Of a stretch of DNA of 64,000 nucleotides, positions 55,225-63,253 are shown one piece after another. Under the pieces are notes generated by a model. That model was given only the letters and a program-made list of their open reading frames with translations, did no database searches and was not told the DNA's origin. Source of the stretch: Arthrobacter sp. KBS0702. GTDB taxonomy: Bacteria > Actinomycetota > Actinomycetes > Actinomycetales > Micrococcaceae. Every line of letters starts with the position of its first letter. Positions within the stretch are counted from its first letter, which is position 1. The translations under genes were made by a program, and so were the position numbers. The DNA is taken from NCBI RefSeq assembly GCF_005937985.2, contig NZ_CP042172.1:124001-188000 (forward strand), read 5' to 3'.

Positions 55225-56144
55225 GTGCGGCTCCAGCCGCGGCGGTGGCACTTCCCTCCGCCGTCCCGGCCGCCGCTGTCCCCGCCGCGGCCGGCCTCGA
55301 CGCCAAGATCCTGCCGCTGCCGGACGCCCCGGAGGGGCGTTTCCTGGTCCACGAACTCCTGGGCCGCGGCGCAACCGCCACCGTCTTCCGGGGCACTGAC
55401 CTTTCCAATGACCGCCCGGTAGCCATCAAGGTGGCCGAGGGGCCGGCCGAGAAGGACGCCAGCCGGATCCGTGCCGAGGCACGCATGCTCGCCTCGCTGG
55501 ACCACCCCGCCGTCGTCCGTTTCATCGCCGCGGGCACTGTCCCCGGCGGAGACCAGTGGGCGGGACGTCCGTTCCTGGTTGAAGAATTTGCCTACGGCGG
55601 AAGCCTGGCCGAGCGGATCCGCGGCGGCGCCTGCGCCCCGGAGGATGTCGCCGGCTGGGCTGCCGCCGCGCTGTCCGGGCTCGGGCACGTGCACGGCCGC
55701 GGGCTGGTCCACCGAGACATCAAGCCGGCGAACATCCTGCTCAGTGAGCTGCGGCGGTGCTCCGTGCGGCTCGCCGACTTCGGCATTGCCACGGCGGCCG
55801 GCGCGCAGCCGGAACCCGGCGATTCTTCGGGAACCGTGCACTACATGAGCCCGGAGCAGGCGGCCGGGCAGCCCGTCCTGGCTGCCAGCGACATCTACGC
55901 GCTGGGGCTGGTGCTGCTGGAGTGCCTCACCGGCGTGAAGGCCTATCCCGGGACGCCGGTCGAGTCGCTGGTGGCCCGCACGCTGCGGGGCCCTGCTATC
56001 CCAAGCGAACTCGGCACGGGCTGGGTGTCCCTGCTGACGGCCATGACCGCGATGGATCCCGCGGCCCGGCCCTCGGCTGCCGCGGCCGAGAAGCTGGCCA
56101 CCAAGCTTTCCCGGCCCGTCCCGCCGCTCCGGCTGGTCGGCTAG
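55221..56144 (+). CDS. Serine/threonine protein kinase
   Basis: The 307-residue soluble kinase has a low-complexity Ala/Pro N-terminus (about residues 1-35) and a complete Hanks-type domain: P-loop LGRGATATVF (about 47-56), Lys70 in VAIKVAEG, catalytic HRDIKPANILL, DFGIA and MSPEQAAG. There is no membrane helix or sensor domain, so it resembles the catalytic part of the kinase at 25557 (both have the motif YPGTP/YPGAP then SxVAR). The start is GTG at 55221, overlapping the upstream gene. Confidence 0.9.
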   Translation: MSAAPAAAVALPSAVPAAAVPAAAGLDAKILPLPDAPEGRFLVHELLGRGATATVFRGTDLSNDRPVAIKVAEGPAEKDASRIRAEARMLASLDHPAVVRFIAAGTVPGGDQWAGRPFLVEEFAYGGSLAERIRGGACAPEDVAGWAAAALSGLGHVHGRGLVHRDIKPANILLSELRRCSVRLADFGIATAAGAQPEPGDSSGTVHYMSPEQAAGQPVLAASDIYALGLVLLECLTGVKAYPGTPVESLVARTLRGPAIPSELGTGWVSLLTAMTAMDPAARPSAAAAEKLATKLSRPVPPLRLVG

Positions 56145-56159
56145 GAATCCGAAACCGCG

Positions 56160-56209
56160 AACGCGGAGGGCAGGCAGGCACGGATTCGTGCCTGCCTGCC
56201 CTCCGCGTT
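56160..56209 (+). terminator. Very long perfect hairpin after the kinase gene
   Basis: A 23-bp perfect inverted repeat (56160-56182 and 56187-56209) closes on a 4-nt loop GATT and ends in TTT. Its arms contain AGGCAGGCAGG. It ends the kinase operon. Confidence 0.85.
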
Positions 56210-56356
56210 TCCTCCGGCTGCCGCCGGCACCCCGCCCGAGCCAGCGCTTGCACATCGATTTTCCAGCACAATCGCAGGGGTGTCTGGGCGCGGCTTGGAT
56301 AGCATGGGGCTTCCAGGACCTGCTGCCGGCACGCGCGGCGGAAAGGGAGTCATTTC

Positions 56357-57181
56357 ATGCAGACAATCCCCACGCAGCGCCCCGACGTCGTCGGCCGGCT
56401 CCGCGCCGCCGGCTGCGTGTTCGCCGAGGATGAGGCTGCCCTGCTGGTCGCCGCCGCGGCCACCGCCGAGGAGCTGGAGTCGCTGGTCCGGCGGCGGGTG
56501 TCGGGGCTGCCGCTGGAGCACGTGCTGGGGTGGGCGGAGTTTTGTGGCCTCCGCATCGAGGTCGACCCCGCGGTGTTTGTCCCACGCCGTCGCACCGAGT
56601 ACCTTGTCCGGCTGGCAGCCCGGCTCCTGCAGGCGCGTGGGGCGGCCGGGACGCCTGTTGTGGTGGACCTGTGTTGCGGTTCGGGGGCCGTGGGGGCCGC
56701 GCTGTCCGCAACGGCCGGGCCGCTGGAGTTGCACGCCGCCGACGTCGACCCCGCTGCGGCGGCTTGTGCGCGGCGCAACCTGCAGCCGCTGGGCGCCGCA
56801 GTCCACGAAGGCGATCTGTACGGCCCGCTGCCGGAACGGCTCCGCGGGCGCGTGGATATCCTGGCCGTGAATGCGCCCTATGTCCCGTCGGGAATGATCG
56901 GAACCATGCCGCCAGAGGCGCGGTTGCACGAACCGCGTGTTGCCCTGGATGGAGGCCCGGACGGGCTGGAGTTGCAACGGCGAGTGGCCGCCGCGGCGCC
57001 GGAATGGCTGGCGCCGGGCGGCCACCTGCTGATCGAGACGAGCCGGCGGCAAGCGCCGCAGACTGTCGGGATCCTTGCCGGGAACGGGCTCTCCGGACGT
57101 GTTTTCAGCTCACGGAAACTGGATGCCACCGTGGTGCTTGGCAGCGTCCTGGCCGGCCCCGCGGCCGGAACTCCGCGCTGA
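56357..57181 (+). CDS. HemK/PrmC-like protein-(glutamine-N5) methyltransferase, unknown substrate
   Basis: The 274-residue protein matches the actinobacterial PrmC-related family: an N-terminal helical domain with GLPLEHVLGWAEFCGLRIEV, the PRRRTEYLV segment, motif I VVDLCCGSGAVGAAL (about residues 101-115) and VNAPYVPS, which replaces the classic NPPY with NAPY. It should methylate a glutamine side chain, but a change in the NPPY motif makes the target uncertain; the true PrmC lies elsewhere. ATG at 56357; a TAGCAT box lies about 55 nt upstream. Confidence 0.85.
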   Translation: MQTIPTQRPDVVGRLRAAGCVFAEDEAALLVAAAATAEELESLVRRRVSGLPLEHVLGWAEFCGLRIEVDPAVFVPRRRTEYLVRLAARLLQARGAAGTPVVVDLCCGSGAVGAALSATAGPLELHAADVDPAAAACARRNLQPLGAAVHEGDLYGPLPERLRGRVDILAVNAPYVPSGMIGTMPPEARLHEPRVALDGGPDGLELQRRVAAAAPEWLAPGGHLLIETSRRQAPQTVGILAGNGLSGRVFSSRKLDATVVLGSVLAGPAAGTPR

Positions 57182-57202
57182 GGGTTCCGATGCCCGGATC
57201 CG

Positions 57203-57625
57203 TCAGTGCTTCTCCGGGTCCACGTTGGTGGCCGGCCCGGCGGGCGTAGCGCCGCCTTCATCGGACCAGTCCTGACCGGTCGTGTCGTTCAGGGCCGGAT
57301 CCGAGGCGACATCCGCGGGGGCGTCCGCCGCCGCTGTCGCAGCCGCGTGGGCGCCGCCGGACGTTCCGGATGCCGCGTCGTCCCGGCGGACAGCGGAGCT
57401 GATCACAGTGCCTGCGCGGCGTGCGGCCTCGGTCAGCTGGCTGGAAACCTCGGGGGCCTTTTCCTTGACCGCCTCAGCCGCGGCGGCCACCTTGTCTTGG
57501 ACCGGCTGGCTTTCCCAGAGGCCTGCTGCCCTGGCCTTGAGTTTTTCGTAGGCGGCCCGCCCCGAGCGGGACCCAAGGACGTAACCTGCTGCGAGTCCGG
57601 TGCCGAAAAGAAGTTTGGCTTTCAT
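57203..57625 (-). CDS. Small YtxH-like membrane-associated protein
   Basis: The 140-residue protein has an N-terminal hydrophobic stretch (KLLFGTGLAAGYVLGSRSGR) with the GSRSGRAAYEKLK pattern typical of YtxH-like general stress proteins, followed by a long Ala/Glu/Lys-rich helical region and an acidic disordered tail. The ATG at 57625 has AGGAG 8 nt upstream. It lies after the GlsB-like gene but is cut off from it by a terminator, so it has its own promoter near the palindrome GTATTCGAATAC (57658-57669). Confidence 0.75.
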   Translation of the reverse strand: MKAKLLFGTGLAAGYVLGSRSGRAAYEKLKARAAGLWESQPVQDKVAAAAEAVKEKAPEVSSQLTEAARRAGTVISSAVRRDDAASGTSGGAHAAATAAADAPADVASDPALNDTTGQDWSDEGGATPAGPATNVDPEKH

Positions 57626-57682
57626 GCTGTACTCCTGCTCTTGGTGCTCTGGAAGTCGTATTCGAATACTGTCCGGTGCCAA

Positions 57683-57719
57683 AAAACCGGCCCCGGGAAA
57701 TAATCCCGGGGCCGGTTTT
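57683..57719 (-). terminator. Terminator after the GlsB-like gene
   Basis: AAAACCGGCCCCGGG (57683-57697) and its 15-nt complement (57705-57719) form a perfect stem with a 7-nt loop. TTTT on either strand gives a U tract in both directions. Confidence 0.88.
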
Positions 57720-57733
57720 CCGGTCGCTCCGTT

Positions 57734-57997
57734 TTAGCGGTGCGAGCGCTTGGTGATCATGCCGTAGACCAGCAGTACGATGATCGCACCGCCGATCGCC
57801 AGCAGCCACGTCGTCAGCGAGAAGAATTCCTGCAGTCCGGTGCCGAAAAGTGCGCTACCGATGAGGCCGCCCAGCAGGGCGCCCACGACGCCGAGGATCA
57901 GCGTGATGACCCAGCCACCGCCCTGACGGCCCGGCAGGATAGCCTTAGCGATTGCGCCGGCAATAAGACCCAGAATCAGAAATGCGAAAAAACCCAT
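57734..57997 (-). CDS. GlsB/YeaQ/YmgE family small membrane protein
   Basis: The 87-residue protein has three hydrophobic helices (about residues 2-20, 28-50 and 60-80) with the family hallmark LIAGAIAKAILPGRQGGGW and ILGVVGALLGGLIGSALFG. Members are small stress-induced membrane proteins of unclear role. The ATG at 57997 has AAGGG 10 nt upstream; an in-frame start farther upstream is unlikely. It ends in a strong terminator. Confidence 0.9.
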   Translation of the reverse strand: MGFFAFLILGLIAGAIAKAILPGRQGGGWVITLILGVVGALLGGLIGSALFGTGLQEFFSLTTWLLAIGGAIIVLLVYGMITKRSHR

Positions 57998-58203
57998 TTT
58001 TATCGGCCCTTCTCTTTCGTTGAGGAGACACCCGGGTTGCCGGGTGCGCTTCATCCTTCTGCCTAAATACTAATCATGCTTACTATCAAAACGCCACTCG
58101 GCGCGCCGATAATTTTCGCAAATCCTTGAATTGGCGGGGGAATTTAGCCCATTCCGCGTCCGGAGAACGTACCAACATGGCCCGGGGCAGGCCGAGTCAG
58201 GGC

Positions 58204-59175
58204 CTACCAGGCGTAGTCCTCGGGGGCGGTCCGGTGGCCGGGGAAGATTGAATCCAGTCGCGTCAGGGCCGCCGCGTCGAGCTTCAGCGCAAGGGCCGCG
58301 AGAGCGGCGCCCAGCTGCTCCGGCGTGCGCGGGCCGACGATGGGCGCCGTCACGGCGGGCTGGTGCAACAGCCAGGCCAGTGCCAGCACCCCGGGCTCCT
58401 GGCCGAGCTCGTCCGCGAAGTCCTCATAGCGGCGGATCTGGTTCCGGTGCTTCTTGAGGGCCTCCAATGCGCGGCCCTGGGTGCGACGGACGCCGTCGTC
58501 CTCCTTTTTGAGCACCCCGCCCAGCAGGCCGCCGTGCAGTGGGGACCACGGCAGGATGCCCAGGCCGTAGTGTTGCGCGGCCGGAACCACCTCGCGTTCC
58601 GCGTCACGGGTCAGCAGGTTGTAGATGGATTGCTCGCTGACCAGGCCGTAGGAGTTCCGGCGGGCCGCGGCCTCCTGCGCCTGGGCCAGGTGCCAGCCGG
58701 CGAAGTTGCTGCTGCCCGCATACACGATTTTGCCCTGCTGCACCGCGACATCCACGGCCTGCCAGATCTCTTCCCACGGGGTGTTCCGGTCCACGTGGTG
58801 GAACTGGTAGAGGTCGATGTGGTCGGTCGCGAGGCGCTTCAGGCTCGCATCGAGGGCGCGGCGGATGTGCAGGGCGGAAAGCCTGGATTCGTTGGGCCGG
58901 TCCTCCATGGTGCCGTAAACCTTGGTGGCGAGCACCGTCCGCTCCCGGCGCTCGCCGCCCTTGGCGAACCAGCGGCCCAGAATTTCCTCGGTCCAGCCCC
59001 GGTGCTTGGAGCCGCCGTAGACGTTGGCCGTGTCAAAGAAATTGATGCCCGCGTCCAGCGCGGCATCCATGATCGCGTGGGCGGCCGACTCCTCTGTTTG
59101 CGGCCCAAAATTCATGGTGCCCAGGCAGAGGCGGGAAACCTTCAGGCCCGAGCGGCCCAATTGGCTGTACTGCAT
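58204..59175 (-). CDS. Aldo/keto reductase
   Basis: The 323-residue NADPH-dependent TIM-barrel enzyme has the catalytic tetrad: Asp and Tyr in FFDTANVYGGSKHRG, Lys in VLATKVYG and His in YQFHHVDRN. The C-terminal nucleotide-binding part has PIVGPRTPEQLGAAL. It resembles the YajO/YhdN-like aldo/keto reductase subfamily; the substrate is unknown. It lies 18 nt downstream of dodecin on the same strand, so the two may be co-transcribed. Confidence 0.92.
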   Translation of the reverse strand: MQYSQLGRSGLKVSRLCLGTMNFGPQTEESAAHAIMDAALDAGINFFDTANVYGGSKHRGWTEEILGRWFAKGGERRERTVLATKVYGTMEDRPNESRLSALHIRRALDASLKRLATDHIDLYQFHHVDRNTPWEEIWQAVDVAVQQGKIVYAGSSNFAGWHLAQAQEAAARRNSYGLVSEQSIYNLLTRDAEREVVPAAQHYGLGILPWSPLHGGLLGGVLKKEDDGVRRTQGRALEALKKHRNQIRRYEDFADELGQEPGVLALAWLLHQPAVTAPIVGPRTPEQLGAALAALALKLDAAALTRLDSIFPGHRTAPEDYAW

Positions 59176-59193
59176 GGGCGGTCCTTCCGGACG

Positions 59194-59403
59194 TTAACGC
59201 TCCAGCCGGAACCCGAGTTTGATCGTCACCTGCCAGTCGGCTACCTGGCCGTTCTCGAGGTGCCCGCGGATCTCCTTGACCTCGAACCAGTCCAGGTTCC
59301 GCAGGGTTTTTGAGGCCTCCGCGATGCCGTTGCGGACGGCGGCGTCGACGCCTTCATTCGAGGTTCCGACAATTTCAGAAATGCTGTAGGTGTGATTAGA
59401 CAA
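59194..59403 (-). CDS. Dodecin (flavin-binding/storage protein)
   Basis: The 69-residue protein matches the dodecin family, which forms hollow dodecamers that store flavins: EIVGTSNEGVDAAVRNGIAEASKTLRNLDWFEV with the flavin-stacking Trp (about residue 39) and a C-terminal GHLENGQVADWQVTIKLGFRLE. Its start is TTG at 59403, 5 nt after GAGGAG. It is followed by the aldo/keto reductase, and dodecin may sequester flavin or support redox enzymes. Confidence 0.93.
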   Translation of the reverse strand: MSNHTYSISEIVGTSNEGVDAAVRNGIAEASKTLRNLDWFEVKEIRGHLENGQVADWQVTIKLGFRLER

Positions 59404-59484
59404 CTTCGCTCCTCGTGATCGTCATCGGTCTGCAGTCTCCGGCCGGGGCCGTCCCTGCAGAGTAGCCGACAGATCGCGGGCGGA

Positions 59485-60336
59485 CTAGGGGCGGCCCGCA
59501 TTGCCCGGCCAGCCGAAGACCGGGCCCGGCTCGGGCCGTTTCGGGGCGGGCGGACCGTTGCCGGCGCGCGGCCGGACACGCTGCATCATCCAGGGCAGCA
59601 GGTAGTGCGTGGCCCAGGCGAGGTCGTCCGCCCGGGTCGCGCGCCAGTTGCCGGCCGGCAGTGGCTTGGGTTGCAGCGGCTCCAGGGTGTGCGGAACGTG
59701 CAGCGTGTCCAGCACCATTCCGGCGATCGTATGGTGGCCGAGCGGGGAGAAATGCAGGCGGTCCGGGTCCCACATCCTGGGGTCGCTCAGCTGCCGCAGG
59801 GTCCACAAGTCGGCGATGACGCCGTGGTGCCGGGCGGCGATGGTCCGGATGTTCTCGTTGAAGACCGCCACCTTGCCGCGGATGTGGCCGAAGACCGGGG
59901 TATCCCCCCAGTCCGGCCCGGTGAACAGCACGACGGTCGCCCCCGTGGCGGAGAGCGCCGCCACGGCGTCATCGAGGCTGGCAGCCAGCCGGTCCGGATC
60001 GCGGCGGTGGAAGACCAGGTCGTTGCCGCCGGCGGAGAGTGTGACGAGGTCCGGTTTCAGGGTGATCGCCGGGCCGAGTTGCTGGTCCACGATCTGCTGC
60101 AGCACGAGGCCGCTGATGGCCAGGTTGGCATAGGCAAAATCGTTTCGCGCTGCACTGAATTCCTCGGCGATCCGGTCGGCCCAGCCCCTCATCCCGCCGG
60201 GGTTCAGGGGCTCGGGATCGCCGAGGCCGGCGGTGAAGGAGTCTCCCAGGGCGACGTAGCGTTTCCAGGGCCCGGAGCCGGTGGTGGTGGCACCTTTTCG
60301 AGCGTCTGCCGGATTGATGAAGCTGGCCGCGTTCAC
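59485..60336 (-). CDS. SGNH/GDSL hydrolase
   Basis: The 283-residue cytoplasmic esterase/lipase-type enzyme has the four SGNH blocks: GDSFTAG (catalytic Ser, about residue 32), a Gly-containing block with ISGLVLQQ, GGND (Asn) and DRLHFSPLGH (Asp and His). The GTG start at 60336 is the only good start before the N-terminal KRYVALGDS. A TAATGC box 7 nt upstream hints at a near-leaderless transcript. The tail is Pro-rich. Substrate unknown. Confidence 0.9.
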   Translation of the reverse strand: MNAASFINPADARKGATTTGSGPWKRYVALGDSFTAGLGDPEPLNPGGMRGWADRIAEEFSAARNDFAYANLAISGLVLQQIVDQQLGPAITLKPDLVTLSAGGNDLVFHRRDPDRLAASLDDAVAALSATGATVVLFTGPDWGDTPVFGHIRGKVAVFNENIRTIAARHHGVIADLWTLRQLSDPRMWDPDRLHFSPLGHHTIAGMVLDTLHVPHTLEPLQPKPLPAGNWRATRADDLAWATHYLLPWMMQRVRPRAGNGPPAPKRPEPGPVFGWPGNAGRP

Positions 60337-60373
60337 ATCCCCAGCATTACGCCGGAATCCACGCCCCCGCTAG

Positions 60374-60757
<384 letters not shown>

Positions 60758-60782
60758 TTCCTGCAGGCTGTGACCCGGCCGG

Positions 60783-61493
60783 TCAGGCCCGGGGTTCTGC
60801 CAGGACGTAGGCCTTGAGGTCGTCCAGGGTCTGCCGCATGTGGGCGTCCATCGCGTCCCGTGCCCGGTGCGGATCTCGCGTCGACAGTGCCTCTACGATC
60901 TTGCGGTGATGCCCGATCGCGTGCGCCTGGATTTCGCGCACCTCGGAGGTCTGGGTCCGCCGCTTTTCCAGCACCCGATGCAGCGGCGCGAACAAGACAG
61001 CCACAAAAACGTTCTCCGACGCGCGCAGGATCAGGTCGTGGAAGGCCAGGTCCGCCGCAACGAACGCCGCGACGTCGTGCTTCTCATGTGCCTCGCGCAT
61101 CGATTCCACCTGCCCGCGCAGGGTTGTGAGGTCGGCCTCGCCGATCCGGCCGGCTGCCAGCTCGCAGGCGCCCGTTTCCAGCATCCGGCGCAGTTCGATC
61201 AGCTGGACGGCTGCCGCGGCGTCATTCTCGCCCTCGGAGGCCGCCCGGAGCACGGCTTCCAGTGAGGCCCAGCGGCTCAGCGGGTTCACAAACGTTCCCC
61301 GGCCACGCTCCACGCTCAGGATCTGCTGGGCTTCCAGGGTCTTCATCGCCTCGCGGACCGTCATCCGGCTCACGTCGTGGCGGGCGCTCAGCTCCAGCTC
61401 GCCGGGGACGGACGCCCCGGGCGGAAATTCGCCGGCAATGATGCGGTCCAGCAGTTCATCTGCCACGACGCCGACCAACGATTTCCTAGCCAA
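60783..61493 (-). CDS. GntR family regulator, FCD (FadR) subfamily
   Basis: The 236-residue protein has an N-terminal winged helix (SRMTVREAMKTLEAQQILSVERGRGTFV) and an all-helical FCD ligand domain (ELRRMLETGACELAAGR; metal-binding His patterns FHDLIL and GHHRKIVEAL). TTG start at 61493. It is divergent from the four-carbon acid sugar kinase gene and probably controls it in response to the sugar acid. A 15-bp palindrome lies in the gap. Confidence 0.9.
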   Translation of the reverse strand: MARKSLVGVVADELLDRIIAGEFPPGASVPGELELSARHDVSRMTVREAMKTLEAQQILSVERGRGTFVNPLSRWASLEAVLRAASEGENDAAAAVQLIELRRMLETGACELAAGRIGEADLTTLRGQVESMREAHEKHDVAAFVAADLAFHDLILRASENVFVAVLFAPLHRVLEKRRTQTSEVREIQAHAIGHHRKIVEALSTRDPHRARDAMDAHMRQTLDDLKAYVLAEPRA

Positions 61494-61581
61494 TTTTCCC
61501 CATCCGCCGTCACCGAGTTACCTGACTGACCAGTCTACTTGCGCGCCTCTGTGCCGTGTGCCACACTAGCAGTCAAATGTT

Positions 61582-61596
61582 AGATGTCAGACATCT
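61582..61596. promoter_or_regulatory. Palindromic FCD-GntR operator
   Basis: AGATGTC-A-GACATCT is a perfect 15-bp palindrome in the gap between the GntR gene and the kinase gene. It carries the TGTC/GACA arms usual for FadR-like sites. It covers a -10-like TTAGAT (61580-61585), so binding would block the sugar-acid operon. Confidence 0.7.
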
Positions 61597-61640
61597 TACA
61601 AATCATCACATCGCCGCAGAGTTCCCACAATGGAGTGCAA

Positions 61641-63224
61641 GTGCCCTTTGAAGCAGAGCCTTTTGAAGCAGAGCCTTTTGAAGCCGACGTGCTGGCCGCC
61701 TTCCCGGCGGAGGTCCGGATTCCCGCGCGGACCGTCGCTGGCGCCCTCGCCGCCGCGTCCGGGGCGTCACCCCGCATCCTGGTGGTCCTCGACGACGACC
61801 CGACCGGCACCCAGTCCGTCGCGAACCTGCCGGTCCTTACCCGCTGGGATATCGAAGACTTCAGCTGGGCGTTCACGCACCGGATCGATGGCCGCCGCCC
61901 GGACGCCGTCTACGTGTTGACCAACACCCGCAGCCTGGACCCCGCCGAGGCGGCCGTCCGCAATGAGGAAGTGGTCCGTAACGCCCTGGCGGCGGCCGAG
62001 CTCCTGGCCGACGGTGTCAGTTCCAGTGGTGCCGGTTCACCCGGTGTCAGTTCCAAGCTGCGCCTTGGGTTCGTCAGCCGCAGCGACTCCACGCTCCGCG
62101 GCCACTACCCGCTCGAGCCGGACACGATTGCGGCCACCATCGCAGCAGCCAGCGGCGAGGCGACGGACGGCGTGGTGATCGTGCCCGCGTTCCCCGACGC
62201 GGGGCGCGTGACGATCGGCGGCGTGCACTTCATGCGCGGCACCGGCACGAACGAAGGCCGGCTTACCCCCGTGGCGGACACGGAGTTCGCCAGGGACGCG
62301 AGCTTCGGCTTCGCGAACTCCGAACTGGCCAAGTATGTCGAAGAGAAGTCCGGGGGCCGCTTCCCTGCGAAGTCGGTGATCGTACTGACCCTCGACGTCA
62401 TCCGCGCCGCCGGTCCGGACGGTGACCCCGAGGTTTCGGCCAAGGCGATCGCCGACGCCATCGACGCGGCCACGCACTCCACCCCGATCGTCGCCGACAT
62501 TGTCACCGAAAACGATTTCCGTGCCCTCGCCCTGGGCCTCGAGGAAGCCGAGCGCCGCGGCAAGAAGCTGCTCTACCGTGTGGGGCCGCCCTTCGTGCGC
62601 GGCCGCATCGGCCAGGACATCCGTCCCGAGCTCAGCGGCGAGGAGGCCTACGCGGGCAACACCCCCTCAGACGCCGGCGGCCTGATCGTCGTCGGTTCGC
62701 ACGTGGGCGTGACCACCCGCCAGCTCAAGGCACTCGTCGAGCAGCATGGCGCCGCCCGCATCGTCGAAATCGACGTGGAGAAGCTCCTGGGCGGCTCGTC
62801 CGAGGACTACCTGGACGGCATCGTCCGCACCGTCGTGGAGTCCCTGCACAGCGCCGACGTCATCCTGCACACCAGCCGGCTGCTCATCAAAACGGACGAC
62901 GCCGCGGAGAGCCTGCGGATTGCCCGCACGGTGTCCGCCGCCGTCGTCGCCGTGGTGAACCGAACCCTCAAGACCTACCCGCCGCGCTTTGTCATCGCCA
63001 AGGGCGGCATCACCTCCTCGGACGTGGCCGCCCTGGGCCTGGAAATCCGCCACGCGATCGTCCGCGGCCCCATGCTGCCGGGCATCGTCAGCCTGTGGGA
63101 GCCGGTGGACGGTCCGGCCAAGGGCATCCCCTACGTCGTCTTCGCCGGAAACGTGGGCGACGACGAATCCCTCGCCCAGGTCACCCGCAAGCTCAGCAAC
63201 ACCTTCTCCCCAGCTGCCCCTTAA
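61641..63224 (+). CDS. Four-carbon acid sugar kinase (DUF1537; threonate/erythronate kinase type)
   Basis: The 527-residue enzyme has an N-terminal domain with VVLDDDPTGTQSVANLPVL and SRSDSTLRGHYPLE, and a C-terminal nucleotide-binding domain (LIVVGSHVGVTTRQLKAL; FVIAKGGITSSDVA). Family members phosphorylate threonate, erythronate or related acids. GTG at 61641 is used because GGAG lies 5 nt upstream. An ATG at 61584 lies within the operator palindrome and is unlikely. Near the N-terminus, a 15-nt repeat (61650-61679) codes EAEPF twice. It starts an operon with a dehydrogenase. Confidence 0.9.
   Translation: MPFEAEPFEAEPFEADVLAAFPAEVRIPARTVAGALAAASGASPRILVVLDDDPTGTQSVANLPVLTRWDIEDFSWAFTHRIDGRRPDAVYVLTNTRSLDPAEAAVRNEEVVRNALAAAELLADGVSSSGAGSPGVSSKLRLGFVSRSDSTLRGHYPLEPDTIAATIAAASGEATDGVVIVPAFPDAGRVTIGGVHFMRGTGTNEGRLTPVADTEFARDASFGFANSELAKYVEEKSGGRFPAKSVIVLTLDVIRAAGPDGDPEVSAKAIADAIDAATHSTPIVADIVTENDFRALALGLEEAERRGKKLLYRVGPPFVRGRIGQDIRPELSGEEAYAGNTPSDAGGLIVVGSHVGVTTRQLKALVEQHGAARIVEIDVEKLLGGSSEDYLDGIVRTVVESLHSADVILHTSRLLIKTDDAAESLRIARTVSAAVVAVVNRTLKTYPPRFVIAKGGITSSDVAALGLEIRHAIVRGPMLPGIVSLWEPVDGPAKGIPYVVFAGNVGDDESLAQVTRKLSNTFSPAAP
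61650..61679 (+). repeat. 15-nt in-frame tandem repeat in the kinase N-terminus
   Basis: GAAGCAGAGCCTTTT occurs twice in tandem (61650-61664, 61665-61679) and continues with GAAGC. It codes for a five-residue repeat and uses codons (TTT, GAA, GCA) that are rare elsewhere in the window. Confidence 0.85.
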
Positions 63225-63253
63225 CCCAACAACACCCTTTCAACGGAGAAACC

